64,000 nt of DNA from Limnoglobus roseus (lineage in GTDB: Bacteria > Planctomycetota > Planctomycetia > Gemmatales > Gemmataceae): the NCBI RefSeq assembly GCF_008254045.1, contig NZ_CP042425.1:930001-994000 (forward strand), written 5' to 3'. The position numbers and the translations under genes were made by a program. This document shows, piece by piece, positions 8,685-17,979 of the stretch. The notes below the pieces were generated by a model. The model had not been told where the DNA came from. It saw only the letters and a program-made list of their open reading frames with translations, and did not search any database. How positions within the stretch are numbered: position 1 is the stretch's first letter; each line of letters starts with the position of its first letter.

Positions 8685-9674
8685 TCACCGCCGGCGGCTG
8701 TCGAGCAGCCACACGCCGAAGGCCACCAGCAGAATCGCAATCACGCCCGCGATCACCATGATTAAGCACGAGCGAAAGATCGCCGCCCCGACCCACGGCT
8801 TCACCGGGTCCGACGGCCGTCGCTTGAGCTTCGGCTTCGGCAGCAGCCGTCGCGCCCGGTACTTGCCCCACGCCCGCCACGTTTCCTGGCGGGCGGCCTC
8901 GCGGCGCATCTCGGCCCACCCGGCGTCGGCCAAGATCATCTGCGCCTCCGCCCGGTTGAGCGTCCGCAGCTTCCAGTACCAGAAGGCCAGCCGAGTCACG
9001 AACACCAGCACGCCGAAGCTGAGGACGAACAGCAGCCACCGGCTCGCCTGCGGCGGCATCGCCCCCTCCACACTGCCGAACATCCCCGCTTGACGCGGCC
9101 GGATCGGCGGGAGTTGGCGGAAGTCGAGGACCACTTCACTCAACCCGAGCCAGATCATCTGCCCGGCGATGACGACGGCCGCCGCAGCCACCATCAGTTG
9201 CGGCACTTCCTGCTCGGAGATCAGGGCCGGATCGCGCAGGTCCGGCTTGTCGCCGCGCTGGTAACGCAACTGCCGTTCGTCCGGCACGGCCATGTGCGCG
9301 AGACTGTAGACGCGGTACTGTGCGATCAGGTACACCACCACGGCCATCACCAGCAGCAAGTCTTGAATGCGGAAGTGCGTTTGCCGCGCGTCGATCGGGA
9401 ACCCGCCGTTGATGGGGATTCCGAACGGCAGTGCCTGGAAGTAGGCCACCGACAGCACGCACACGACCGGCATCCCGACCCACCGCAGGCCGAGGGCCGT
9501 CAGCCCGATGGCGAACGGGACCGCCCCGGCGATCAGCGAGCCGCTCATCAGTTGGGCGACGAAGATCACCAGCAGGGCGGCCGCCGTGACAACGACGTAG
9601 GTCCGCACCCGTTCGTCGAGGAGGACGCGCCAGTAGGCCCAGATGCGGTTCTCGGGCTTGGGTTTCTTGCTCAC
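8685..9674 (-). CDS. Polytopic membrane protein of the DUF58 cluster
   Basis: A 329-residue integral membrane protein with about seven hydrophobic helices: two at roughly 25-70, others near 75-95, 120-140, 165-190 and 215-240, and one at the C-terminus (about 300-322). A basic cytoplasmic loop precedes the last helix. No named domain is recognised. The GTG at 9674 overlaps the stop codon of the DUF58 gene (GTGA). This coupling suggests that it works with the DUF58 protein, probably as a membrane partner in the MoxR cluster. The frame is open further upstream, but the coupled GTG is the natural start. Confidence 0.7.
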   Translation of the reverse strand: MSKKPKPENRIWAYWRVLLDERVRTYVVVTAAALLVIFVAQLMSGSLIAGAVPFAIGLTALGLRWVGMPVVCVLSVAYFQALPFGIPINGGFPIDARQTHFRIQDLLLVMAVVVYLIAQYRVYSLAHMAVPDERQLRYQRGDKPDLRDPALISEQEVPQLMVAAAAVVIAGQMIWLGLSEVVLDFRQLPPIRPRQAGMFGSVEGAMPPQASRWLLFVLSFGVLVFVTRLAFWYWKLRTLNRAEAQMILADAGWAEMRREAARQETWRAWGKYRARRLLPKPKLKRRPSDPVKPWVGAAIFRSCLIMVIAGVIAILLVAFGVWLLDSRRR

Positions 9675-11710
9675 CGACGGCTCCTCATCCCGCGGAGCCG
9701 GTCGATGCGGTCCAGCACCGCCCGCACCGGGTCGTCGAGCGTCACCCGCACCACGCCCGCGCCGAGGCGGGCCATTTCCGTCCGCAACTTCTCGTACCGC
9801 TGCTGGTAGCCGCGGGTCAGGGCGAGGTGGATGAACTTCCCCGGCTGCCGGTGGCTCAACGGCACGTCGAGGCGGACGGCTTTCGCCGTGGGCCGCTCGC
9901 CGTCGGCTTTCCGTGCCGCGGCCCCCGGCGGCGGCACGTCGTCCGGCCACGGCACCACGACCATCACGTGGTGGTGCCGACTGCGGGCCACCCGCACGGC
10001 CTTCAAGAGCGGGGCGATGTCGTCGCCGAGGTCCACGAGGTCGGCGAGGATCACGTACAACTCATTGTCGCGGGCGCGGGCCACCGAGCCGATGATCGCG
10101 TTGGCCAGCACCGTTGCCTTCGTCTCACAGCGGTAGCGGTACTGCCCGGCGTGGTCGTACAGCTTCGGCGGAATGCGGACGTGGTGGTCGGCCAGGAACC
10201 GGCCCATCCGCTCAGCATACGCCTCGTCGTCGCGGAGGTAGCGTTCGATCATGCCCGACGAGTCGCGGTCGAGGGCGACGAAGATCGCGGCCATCTGCTT
10301 CCGCTTCTTCGTCCGCACCTTTCGCGGGTTGAGCAGGCCGCGAATCCCGGTGACGAACCAGCCGAGGACGAAGACGGGGGCCGGCCAGAGCAAGATGAGG
10401 AGGAACGTGGCGAGCGCACCGAAGATGTTCAGCCACACGTCGCCGAACCGCGGCCGCAGTGCCATCGTCATCCGTACCACGGCGTTGAACGTCTGAAAGG
10501 CCGGGCGGGCGGCGATGCCGTTGACGAACAGGTAGCCGACGAACGCCAGGTACGGGTACCACGTGAAGATCGGCAGCACGAACAGCCAACCCCACCGCGT
10601 GTCGAGCAGCGGTAGCCAGTACATGCCCCACGGCCGCGCGTTCACTTCTTGATCGAACAGTTCCGGGTAAAGCTCCTGGGCGAGCGGGTAGGCCACGTCT
10701 TGCAGTTCGAGGTGTTCCCGCGGGCCGGGGTTCGGCAGCTTCGCCGCCGACTCCGCGAGCTTGCCGAGCAGGCGAATCGTGTGGACCTGCGTGCGGGCCG
10801 GGGCGAGTACGTCGCTGGTCGTTTCGTCGAACCGCGTCAGCCCGACGAGGTCGCGGGACGCAGCGGCGGCTTGCGCGATACCAGAGGCGGTCTCGGCGAG
10901 TTTGCCGACGGGCGTGTCGCCGGCCGGGCCGATCCGCACCGACTCGGACGAGTCGAGGAACAGCATGACCCGCACCGGCACGTCGCTCTCGAAGACCTTC
11001 GTGATGAGCTTGTCACGGCGGGCCGACGCCTTCCACGCGATCATCTTCGGCGGATCGCCGGGGATGTATTCGCGGAGGTCGAGCAACTCACCCCCGCCGC
11101 CGGCCCGCCGCAGTCGGTGCAGGCCGGGCGGCGGCAGCGTGTTGAACCGCTTGTCGGCCCGCTGCTTCCCTTCTTCGTCCGTCAGCGGCGGCAGCACCAA
11201 CACGTCGAGCGGCGACCGCAGGAAGACGCGGCGGTAGAACATTCCGCCGAGGTCCGCGAGGCGAACTTCCACGCCCTCGAAGCGGAACAGCCCCGCGGAT
11301 GAGGAGCGCAGTTCGTACTCGATCTCGACCGGCTCGTCCGGCTTCAACTCCGCGACGAGCCGGTTGCTGCCGGCCCGCACCTTCCGCCCTTCGGGAACGC
11401 GGTCGCGGAGGAACGCGAGCGGCCACCGCGACGATCCGCTGTTGGTAACGGTGATGCGAACCGTGCAGGGAGACTTCGCCCACGCCGACGCAACGGGCCG
11501 CCCACCCTGGAGGATTTCGCGCTCGATTTCGATGCGGGGAAGGGCGTGGCGGAAGCGGTAGGAGAAGATCATCCACTCGGCGAGGAACCACGCGACGAGG
11601 CTAACGCCGAGGATCGGCACGGCCGGAGCGAGGTCGCCGAGGCCGGTGAGGCCGAGGAGTGCCAGCACCATCGCGGCCGCGACCGTCCACCATCCGCGCG
11701 AGGTCAACAA
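9671..11710 (-). CDS. DUF58-domain membrane protein (MoxR partner)
   Basis: A 679-residue protein. Two helices at about 8-50 anchor it. An external beta-rich segment follows (RITVTNSGSSRWPLAF), then the DUF58 signature LDLREYIPGDPPKMIAWKAS at about 213-232 and VRVMLFLDSSESV, a VWA-like metal-site motif. The family is usually 300-450 residues. Here a block with further transmembrane helices (about 360-455) is inserted before the C-terminal VWA-like half (ATVLANAIIGSVARARDNEL, then VMVVVPWPDD). DUF58 proteins are coupled to MoxR AAA ATPases; their exact task is unproven. ATG at 11710; the stop overlaps the next gene. Confidence 0.88.
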   Translation of the reverse strand: MLTSRGWWTVAAAMVLALLGLTGLGDLAPAVPILGVSLVAWFLAEWMIFSYRFRHALPRIEIEREILQGGRPVASAWAKSPCTVRITVTNSGSSRWPLAFLRDRVPEGRKVRAGSNRLVAELKPDEPVEIEYELRSSSAGLFRFEGVEVRLADLGGMFYRRVFLRSPLDVLVLPPLTDEEGKQRADKRFNTLPPPGLHRLRRAGGGGELLDLREYIPGDPPKMIAWKASARRDKLITKVFESDVPVRVMLFLDSSESVRIGPAGDTPVGKLAETASGIAQAAAASRDLVGLTRFDETTSDVLAPARTQVHTIRLLGKLAESAAKLPNPGPREHLELQDVAYPLAQELYPELFDQEVNARPWGMYWLPLLDTRWGWLFVLPIFTWYPYLAFVGYLFVNGIAARPAFQTFNAVVRMTMALRPRFGDVWLNIFGALATFLLILLWPAPVFVLGWFVTGIRGLLNPRKVRTKKRKQMAAIFVALDRDSSGMIERYLRDDEAYAERMGRFLADHHVRIPPKLYDHAGQYRYRCETKATVLANAIIGSVARARDNELYVILADLVDLGDDIAPLLKAVRVARSRHHHVMVVVPWPDDVPPPGAAARKADGERPTAKAVRLDVPLSHRQPGKFIHLALTRGYQQRYEKLRTEMARLGAGVVRVTLDDPVRAVLDRIDRLRGMRSRR

Positions 11711-11728
11711 GGGGGAAACTCCGGGGCG

Positions 11729-11953
11729 TTACCTGTGGTAGAACACGTCGCGGAACACGAAGATCGACACCCTGCCCGCCAGGAACACCAGCGACGCCAT
11801 CGCGGTCCAGACCAGGGCCACGAATTGCGGCACTTTCGGGTGCAGCAATCCGTGCGGCGGCGGGGCACTCAGGATTCGGCGGGAGACGACGTATACGATC
11901 CCGGTTGCGGCTACCCACACGAGGAAGGCGAGAATCGCTCCGGTAAAGTCCAT
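11729..11953 (-). CDS. Small two-helix membrane protein
   Basis: A 74-residue protein with two transmembrane helices (about residues 5-26 and 44-67), starting MDFTGAILAFLVW. The ATG at 11953 follows a GAGGGG ribosome-binding sequence. It stops 18 nt before the DUF58 gene on the same strand, so it probably belongs to that operon. A hairpin-rich repeat block lies directly upstream. No family is recognised. Confidence 0.55.
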   Translation of the reverse strand: MDFTGAILAFLVWVAATGIVYVVSRRILSAPPPHGLLHPKVPQFVALVWTAMASLVFLAGRVSIFVFRDVFYHR

Positions 11954-11973
11954 ACCCCTCGCCTTCTTCGGGC

Positions 11974-12146
11974 CTGAAAGGCACGCTCTACCAGCCCAGG
12001 TCTTTAGGCCTGGGTACGGTGGCCCGCCACAACCCGTCCTGAAAGGGCGGTTCACGTATGAACGGCCCCCTTCAGGGCCGAAATCGCCTGTCATCCGTTA
12101 CCCAGGCCTGACGGCCTGGGCTGACAGAACCGGCCCTTTCAGACCG
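11974..12146. repeat. Block of intergenic hairpins
   Basis: Non-coding block inside the MoxR-DUF58 cluster. It contains CCCAGG/CCTGGG hairpins at 11995-12014 and 12101-12120. A longer imperfect hairpin at 12038-12076 has CCTGAAAGGG and CCTTCAGG outer arms and a CGGTTCA/TGAACGG inner stem. The motifs CCTGAAAGG and CCCAGG recur several times in both orientations. It looks like a compound repeat or remnant of a small non-autonomous element; no coding capacity is seen. Confidence 0.7.
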
Positions 12147-12160
12147 GAAGACCGGATCTT

Positions 12161-12234
12161 GGCGAGCGGCCCGGCGTAAGCGGGCCGTGTCTTCGCGGAG
12201 GCAGACACGGCCCGCTTACGCCGGGCCGCTCGCC
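12161..12234. repeat. GGCGAGC-tipped intergenic palindrome 2
   Basis: Perfect 32-bp arms (12161-12192 and 12203-12234) around a 10-nt loop, tipped GGCGAGC and GCTCGCC. The core (GGCCCGGCGTAAGCGGGCC and complement) is unrelated to the cores of the other members. It ends 4 nt from the moxR stop codon and is well placed to end moxR transcription or protect its 3' end. Confidence 0.93.
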
Positions 12235-12238
12235 ATTT

Positions 12239-13243
12239 TCATCGCAGGGTCGTCAGCACTTCGACTTCGCCGAGGATGTCTTTCACCACGTCACCCACAT
12301 CGCGGCCCTCGATCTCGGCTTCCGGCCGCAGGATCAGCCGGTGGCCCAGCACGCCGAGCGCGACGGCCTGAACGTCGGCGTGCGTGAAGTAGTGGTGACC
12401 TTTCAGTGCCGCCCGTGCCCGCGCACAGCGCATGAGGCTCAGCGCCGCCCGCGGGCTGGCCCCCAGCGACACGTCGGGGTGCCGGCGCGAGGCTTCCGCC
12501 AACTGCACGATGTAGTGGTACAGCACGTCGCCACCGAAGATCGCCGGCAACTTCGATTGCAGGTTCAGGATCAGTTCCGGGTCGAACATCGGCTGCACGT
12601 CGCCGACCGGCTTGTTGTGCAACTTCAGCAAGTTCACTTCGTGCTCGAAGCCGGGGTAGCCCATCTCGACGCGGATCAGAAAGCGGTCGAGTTGTGCTTC
12701 CGGCAGTCGGTAGACGCCTTCCTGCTCGATCGGGTTCTGCGTGGCCATCACCATGAACGGCCGCGGCAACGGGAGCGTCTGGCCGTCCACCGTACACTGG
12801 TGTTCTTGCATCGCTTCCAGCAGCGACGACTGCGTCTTCGCCGGGGCGCGGTTGATTTCGTCGGCCAGCAGCACCTGGCAGAAGATCGGGCCGCGGCGGA
12901 GGACGAAGTCCCCCTTGTTGCGGTCGTAGATCGACGTACCCGTCACGTCCGACGGCAGCAGGTCCGGCGTGAACTGGATGCGCTGGTAGTCGCAGCCGAG
13001 CAGCTTCGCGAAGACCTTCGAGAGCGTCGTCTTCGCGACGCCAGGCACGCCTTCGAGGAGGACGTGGCCGCCGGCGAGCAGGGCGATGAGCAGTTGCTCG
13101 GTGACCTTGTCGGCCCCGACGACGACCTTCGAAACCTCGGCGACCACCCGCTTCATCAGGGCGCCGGCCTCCTGGGCCAGTTCCCGCGCGGGCAGGGTGC
13201 TTTCGTCGGTGATGACGGGTAGGGCGGGTGTCATCGCACTCAT
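12239..13243 (-). CDS. MoxR-family AAA+ ATPase
   Basis: A 334-residue AAA_3 ATPase of the MoxR family, thought to act as a chaperone that matures or activates membrane or metal-containing complexes. Walker A is [11 protein letters not shown] (about 63-73), Walker B is [20 protein letters not shown] (about 125-145), sensor 1 lies in [11 protein letters not shown], and the C-terminal lid carries [16 protein letters not shown]. The ATG at 13243 overlaps the upstream stop (ATGA). An ATPase followed by DUF58 is the standard order, but here a 285-bp repeat block and a small gene intervene. A long palindrome follows the stop codon. Confidence 0.93.
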   Translation of the reverse strand: MSAMTPALPVITDESTLPARELAQEAGALMKRVVAEVSKVVVGADKVTEQLLIALLAGGHVLLEGVPGVAKTTLSKVFAKLLGCDYQRIQFTPDLLPSDVTGTSIYDRNKGDFVLRRGPIFCQVLLADEINRAPAKTQSSLLEAMQEHQCTVDGQTLPLPRPFMVMATQNPIEQEGVYRLPEAQLDRFLIRVEMGYPGFEHEVNLLKLHNKPVGDVQPMFDPELILNLQSKLPAIFGGDVLYHYIVQLAEASRRHPDVSLGASPRAALSLMRCARARAALKGHHYFTHADVQAVALGVLGHRLILRPEAEIEGRDVGDVVKDILGEVEVLTTLR

Positions 13244-14691
13244 GCCGTCCCCCCCGCGGCGAACCGCCAGATGCTGTTCGTGTGAGCGTGGGCCAGGTCC
13301 GCGATCATGTCTTCGAGTTCCTCCAGGTCGTCCGGCGTGATGGTGGTTCGCCGCGGGGCGAAGGCGATTTCCCAAAGTCGTTCCAGGTCGGCGACGATCC
13401 GGCCGCGCGGCCGCGTCTTGCGGTCGGTTTCGATTTTCGGCATGCGGTCCGGGTCGGGGGCGGTCACGCCCCACTGGGTGAAGACGAACCGCAGGTGGTC
13501 GCGCAACGGCTCGAACAAGTTGCCCGATTGCAACAGGGCCAGCCGCCGCTCCGGGATCAGGCCACCGCCGCGGTCGGGGTCGATCCGCAGCCGCGGCACC
13601 TGATCGGGCGTCTGCCGGAGACTCCAACCGCGGGCCAGGACGTACCGCAACAGCACGGCACTGCCGATGATCGCCACCACGTAGAGCCAGTTCTCCTGAA
13701 TCCGGTTCCGCGGGTCGTTCTGCTGGAGGACGTTCGGGAAGTCCCGCTCTTCGACCTTCATGACGAAGTCGTTGGCCACGTCGAGCGCTTTGTCCATCAG
13801 CAGCGGCAGCGGAATTTTCGGCAACGCCCCGGGCGGGATGCCCCCGGGTGGGATGCCCCCGGGCGGCGGGTTCGGCTGGTCAACGAAACTGACGCGGTCG
13901 AAGTCGGTGACGGCCTGGCCGTCCTCGACGAAGTAGCACATCTTCGGCCCCCGGCCGTGCAGTTGCTCGGTCAGGAACTTCGTGAGCAAGAAGGTGTAGA
14001 CGAAGTTGGACGTCCGCTTGCCGTCCGGGGTGGCGGCCGTCATCAGGCCGTTGGAGAACATCGCCCGGTCGGCGTAGACGAGGGCGGTATACGGCAGGTC
14101 GGGATCGCTCCGCACGGCCAGCGGTAAGAGAAATCGCCGGCCGTCGGCCACTTGGTTGGCGAACCGGGAGCCGGCCGGAAACCGGGCGACCTCGGTGTTC
14201 AGCACGCCGTCGCCCAGGTCGAGGGCGTGGGGCCGGTTCGTCGCCAGTGTCACCGGCATTCCGACGTTGAACGCCGCGATGCCCGTCGGGTCACCGACCC
14301 GGACTTGTGCCAGCGGCGCGTCCGCGTTGCCGCCGAAGCAGTTAGCAGGGTCGTCGCACCGAACGCTCGCGACCGACACCGTCGCGCCGGCAATGTTCGG
14401 GAAGAATCGCCCGAGGCCGCCCGGCCGGTCGGGAAGGATCAGCAACGCCCCGCCCTGCGGCAGGACAGTGTCACGAATCACGGCGATGGTCTGCTGGGGG
14501 AGATTCGTCGTACCGACCACGACGACGAGCGTATTCGGGACGACGTGTCTCAGTTCCGCTTGTGGCGTGAAGCCCTGGTATTTCAGCAGTCCGCGGAGGA
14601 TGTCCGTATCGTTGGCGCGGATGCCCTGCGCATCCGCACGGGGGGCGAAGAAGACCAGGGCGGCGAGAATCCCGAAGGCGGCAGCCCTCAT
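13240..14691 (-). CDS. Secreted single-span protein, DUF4350-like N-terminus
   Basis: A 483-residue protein with a signal peptide (residues 1-22), an external domain (about 25-330), one transmembrane helix (about 335-353, [18 protein letters not shown]) and a cytoplasmic tail. The opening ([16 protein letters not shown], then [10 protein letters not shown] and [10 protein letters not shown]) resembles DUF4350 proteins that accompany MoxR/DUF58 genes; that match rests on pattern and context. A short Pro/Gly repeat ([13 protein letters not shown]) lies just before the membrane helix. It is linked by ATGA overlaps to both neighbours, so all three are probably translated as a unit. ATG at 14691. 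Confidence 0.7.
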   Translation of the reverse strand: MRAAAFGILAALVFFAPRADAQGIRANDTDILRGLLKYQGFTPQAELRHVVPNTLVVVVGTTNLPQQTIAVIRDTVLPQGGALLILPDRPGGLGRFFPNIAGATVSVASVRCDDPANCFGGNADAPLAQVRVGDPTGIAAFNVGMPVTLATNRPHALDLGDGVLNTEVARFPAGSRFANQVADGRRFLLPLAVRSDPDLPYTALVYADRAMFSNGLMTAATPDGKRTSNFVYTFLLTKFLTEQLHGRGPKMCYFVEDGQAVTDFDRVSFVDQPNPPPGGIPPGGIPPGALPKIPLPLLMDKALDVANDFVMKVEERDFPNVLQQNDPRNRIQENWLYVVAIIGSAVLLRYVLARGWSLRQTPDQVPRLRIDPDRGGGLIPERRLALLQSGNLFEPLRDHLRFVFTQWGVTAPDPDRMPKIETDRKTRPRGRIVADLERLWEIAFAPRRTTITPDDLEELEDMIADLAHAHTNSIWRFAAGGTA

Positions 14692-16004
14692 GCGCTCACC
14701 CCGGCCAGGCGGCACAGGCAGCGGCGGGCGTCGGCCAGCGCACCCGCCGACAGCGGTTCGCCCGGCGGCGTGTAGCGGGCCAGTTCGTACAGCTTCGCCA
14801 GTTCGTCGGCGATCAGTTCCGAGTGCGGAATCTGTTGCCGCAGTGCCCGCGCGATGGTCTCGTGGTTCCAGACGCGGGCGGCGTCGCCGCAGAGCAGCAC
14901 CGAGAGGTATTCGAACGCCTTCACCAACTCCTCGCGGCTGTTGATCGTTCGCGGGTCGACCGGCCAGCGGTTGAGCGCCCGCACCCCGGCTTCGGCGGCC
15001 GACTCCCGCCGGGCGAGCATCGGCCAGAACTTCCAGGCGAGCAACGCCCCGACGGCGATCACGACGAGCAGGATGACCGGCAGCCAGGTGCCGCCACCCC
15101 CGCCGCTGAAGCCCCCACCACCGCCACCACCACCCCAGTTCCAATTCCAACCACCGCCGCCACCGCCTCCGTGATTGCCGCCCCAGTTACCGCCGTTGTT
15201 GCCCCCCCACTTCGGGAAGTCCCAACCGCCGCCGCCCCAGTCACCCCAGTCCCACTTCTCGCCCTCGAAGTTCATCTCCTTCATCCAGTCGCCGAAGTCG
15301 TCCTTGTTGTTGCCGTTGCCGTTCTTGTTGAACTCGTCGAGCAAGTCTTTCCAGTCGCCGTTGCCGAACCCGCCGTCCTTGCCGGCGGCGAACAGTTCCA
15401 AGATCGCGTCCCGCACGGCCGGCGTGTTGTTTAGCGGGCCGACGTTCTTCTCCCACGCCTTCATGAACTCGGCCGCGTCCGGGTTGCCGCCCATCGGCGG
15501 GTCGAACGGCGGTGGCTTGAACCCGTTCATGTCCCAATTCTGGGGTCGGCCCATGCCGCCGGGGGGCGGGAAGTCGATATTCCCTTCCCGCGGTGGTTGT
15601 GGCAGTCCCGGCCCCGGCTGGGGAGGCGGTGGCGGCTGAAAAGGCTGCCCGTTGAAGCGCGGCGGCGGTGGAGGTCTGTCGAAGCCGGGCGGCGGGGGAA
15701 CAGGTCTATCGAAGCCGGGCGGCACGATGTTTTTCGGGATCGGCGGGTTCTGGCCGTGTTCCTTGAGGAAGTCGGCCCACTCACCCTTTTGGTCGCCGCG
15801 GTTCTGCCACTGTTCGAAGAATTTCTGCCACTTCTGAAGGTCTTCCGGATTCCCCGGAAGGCCTGCCAGGGCGGCGAGTTGTTGCTTCAAAGCCTGAATC
15901 TGTTCCGGCGTGACCTCGCCCCGGTCCGGCGGTTGGCCGAACGTCGTGCCCGCGCACAGGCCGAGCGCCAGGACTGCCGTCAGGAGCGTTCCGCGGGCCG
16001 TCAT
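14688..16004 (-). CDS. DUF4129-domain membrane protein with Gly/Pro-rich linker
   Basis: A 438-residue protein. A signal peptide (1-23) is followed by a Gln/Leu helical region. A very Pro-, Phe-, Gly- and Trp-rich low-complexity segment covers about 105-300, with long Gly runs just before the single membrane helix (about 303-328). The cytoplasmic C-terminus (about 340-438) matches DUF4129: ALNRWPVDPRTINSREELV, then ELAKLYELARYTPPGEPLS. DUF4129 proteins are regular partners of MoxR and DUF58. The ATG at 16004 overlaps the HEAT gene stop, and its own stop overlaps the next start. Confidence 0.82.
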   Translation of the reverse strand: MTARGTLLTAVLALGLCAGTTFGQPPDRGEVTPEQIQALKQQLAALAGLPGNPEDLQKWQKFFEQWQNRGDQKGEWADFLKEHGQNPPIPKNIVPPGFDRPVPPPPGFDRPPPPPRFNGQPFQPPPPPQPGPGLPQPPREGNIDFPPPGGMGRPQNWDMNGFKPPPFDPPMGGNPDAAEFMKAWEKNVGPLNNTPAVRDAILELFAAGKDGGFGNGDWKDLLDEFNKNGNGNNKDDFGDWMKEMNFEGEKWDWGDWGGGGWDFPKWGGNNGGNWGGNHGGGGGGGWNWNWGGGGGGGGFSGGGGGTWLPVILLVVIAVGALLAWKFWPMLARRESAAEAGVRALNRWPVDPRTINSREELVKAFEYLSVLLCGDAARVWNHETIARALRQQIPHSELIADELAKLYELARYTPPGEPLSAGALADARRCLCRLAGVSA

Positions 16005-16375
16005 CGTCCGCCTCCTCCGGTGGGTACGATCTTACTGATGGCGTAAGACGCCTGCCGTCGCACGTCCACGTCGTTGTCCTTGAGCAAGTCCAACAGCGTC
16101 GGCAGAGCGGTCCGGGAGGGAGAACCGATCAGTGCCAAAGTATACGCCGCCGCCGCCCGGCGTTCCGCCACGGCGTCCTTGAGGGCTGTCGTTAGTGGTT
16201 CGACGCTCGCCGGGCCGATCTTTGCCAGGGCGTTCGCTAAATTGCCGCGAACGTCCGGGTCGGCATCCTTCATCGCGTCGATGAGCTGGCGGATGAGGGC
16301 CTCGTCCGTGGCCGAAGTGGTGACCTGGACGGGGCTAGCGGCCAGCGAACAAGCGATCAGGACGGCAGGCAGCAC
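16001..16375 (-). CDS. Small secreted HEAT-repeat protein
   Basis: A 124-residue protein with a signal-peptide-like N-terminus (LPAVLIACSLAASPVQV) followed by three HEAT/PBS-lyase-type helical repeats: ADPDVRGNLANALAKIG, AVAERRAAAAYTLALIG and NDVDVRRQASYAISKIV. Such repeats mediate protein-protein contacts. The GTG at 16375 is chosen because GAGGG lies 4 nt before it and it begins the signal peptide; the open frame upstream is not protein-like. It is the first gene of the ATGA-linked chain leading to moxR, and may be a scaffold for that complex. Confidence 0.72.
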   Translation of the reverse strand: MLPAVLIACSLAASPVQVTTSATDEALIRQLIDAMKDADPDVRGNLANALAKIGPASVEPLTTALKDAVAERRAAAAYTLALIGSPSRTALPTLLDLLKDNDVDVRRQASYAISKIVPTGGGGR

Positions 16376-16455
16376 GGCACCCTCGCGGTTGGCGGCAGGA
16401 ATGGCCCCTGCCCTATTGTGCGGGACGACCCGCACGACCGCAAGAGACGGAATTG

Positions 16456-17748
16456 TCACGAATGTTGATAAACCTTCGCATGGCCCGGGTGTACCACCCA
16501 CCCGTCAACCGCGTCCTCGGCCGGTTCGAGGTCGAGGACATCGTCCTCGGCGTCTTCTTCGACCGCAACCTCTCGCCGGGCAACGCAGTGGTTCGCGATG
16601 ATGAGGAAGCCGCCGTACCAGAGCCAGGTGAAGCGGAAGAGGTTGTGGCCGAAGTTGCCCATCAGCAGCAGCATGAACACGCTCATGCCGACGGCCGACG
16701 AGAGTTGGAACAGGAACTCGTTCGCCGCCTCCGGCTCCTGCTTGCGCACCCGCTTGATCCGCCGCAGGTTCGACCAGAAGCCGTACAGCAGGAAGAGGAA
16801 CGCGGACACGCCGAGCGCGCCCAACTCGCCGGTGAGCTGGCCGTAGAGGTTGTGCGACTCGATCTTGCTCCGCGTCGCCGGCCGCCACGCACCGGGGCCG
16901 ACGCCGTTCAGCGGGTTGTCGCCCCAGAGGGCTAGCCCCTTGAACAAGCCCTCGATCCGCCCTTCGCCGGACTCGCGGGCGTTGGCCGGGCCGGCTTCCG
17001 AGTCCACGATCGTTTCGAACCGCGTTTGCAGCGACTCTGGCAGGGCCATGAACACCACCGGCGACGCCCCGGCCGCGAGCAGCATCCACAGCCACGCCCG
17101 CCGCACGCGGATCAGCGTGAGGACGCCCCAGATGACCAGCCCGATGAGCGACCCCCGCGACCCGGTGAGCAGGATGCACAGCGAACAGAGGCCGAGGAAG
17201 CCGAGGAGCAAGAGTCTCCCGCGACGGCCGCCGACCCCGCTGCGCCAGAGGGCCGGCACGAACGGCAGGGCGAACAAGATGCTCGCCCCGAAACTGTTCG
17301 GGTCACCGAGGGTACTGTCCACGCCGATCATCCGGGCGATGCCCATGCGATAGGTGTGCCGCCCGCCGATGTACTCGCGCAGCGAGTGCAGCAGGTACAG
17401 TCCCATCACCGCGACGAAACCGACGACCATCTTCTTCAGGGTTGCCTCATCATGGACCGTGGTAACAAGGAGCACGTAGAAGACGACGACCTTGAACCAG
17501 TCTTCGACGATCGGCTGCCCCTGTTCGCTCCACGTGCTCATGACCCAGCAGGCCAGCACCGCGAACGCGAAGTAGGCGTAGGCCGCCTGTTGGCGGTTCG
17601 GCAGGAACCGCTTGCCGGGGTAGATCAGCCACACGGCCATCGTGCCGAGCATGTAGAAGCGTTCGAAGTGCAAATCGCCGAGGATCGGCCAGACCTCGAA
17701 CGGCCGGTCGATGAACAAAAACATGTATCCGATGAGCAGCCAGTGCAT
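16456..17748 (-). CDS. O-antigen ligase family membrane protein
   Basis: A 430-residue polytopic protein with about ten hydrophobic helices. The Wzy_C/O-antigen ligase (PF04932) signature is visible: LTGSRGSLIGL (about 190-200), then the large periplasmic loop with NPLNGVGPGAWRP and SHNLYGQLTGELG (about 285-320). Members join or polymerise sugar chains on the periplasmic face, for example O-antigen onto lipid A-core. The C-terminal 45 residues are acidic and soluble. With lpxA and the glycosyltransferases elsewhere in the window it supports an LPS-type outer membrane. Ligase and polymerase cannot be told apart from sequence. It stops 80 nt before the HEAT gene. Confidence 0.85.
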   Translation of the reverse strand: MHWLLIGYMFLFIDRPFEVWPILGDLHFERFYMLGTMAVWLIYPGKRFLPNRQQAAYAYFAFAVLACWVMSTWSEQGQPIVEDWFKVVVFYVLLVTTVHDEATLKKMVVGFVAVMGLYLLHSLREYIGGRHTYRMGIARMIGVDSTLGDPNSFGASILFALPFVPALWRSGVGGRRGRLLLLGFLGLCSLCILLTGSRGSLIGLVIWGVLTLIRVRRAWLWMLLAAGASPVVFMALPESLQTRFETIVDSEAGPANARESGEGRIEGLFKGLALWGDNPLNGVGPGAWRPATRSKIESHNLYGQLTGELGALGVSAFLFLLYGFWSNLRRIKRVRKQEPEAANEFLFQLSSAVGMSVFMLLLMGNFGHNLFRFTWLWYGGFLIIANHCVARREVAVEEDAEDDVLDLEPAEDAVDGWVVHPGHAKVYQHS

Positions 17749-17886
17749 GGTGCCCGATCGTAACCCGATTCGGGGCCGCCCGAAAAGATCAATCGTGCCG
17801 GTTCTGCCGATCGCGGGAGGTGGGGAAGTTCAGTGGCGAGGCCGGTCGGCGTTCAGATCATTCCGCAAGGCGATAAAACCAACAGT

Positions 17887-17964
17887 GGCGAGCGGGGGGC
17901 GTACGCCCCCTGATTCTCGTTGGAGTTCCTCACAAAATCAGGGGGCATACGCCCCCCGCTCGCC
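17887..17964. repeat. GGCGAGC-tipped intergenic palindrome 3
   Basis: 29-bp arms (17887-17915 and 17936-17964) with one mismatch and a 20-nt loop, tipped GGCGAGC and GCTCGCC. The core is nearly the same as in palindrome 1 (1855-1932). Unlike the other three it lies between two divergent genes, 15 nt before the SDR start codon, so it is not in a terminator position. Confidence 0.92.
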
Positions 17965-17979
17965 GGATCGAGAACCCTC

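Noticed and set aside
12161..12234. GGCGAGC palindromes as ordinary intrinsic terminators only
   Set aside because: They lack T-tracts, share their outer seven bases across unrelated cores, and one lies between divergent genes.
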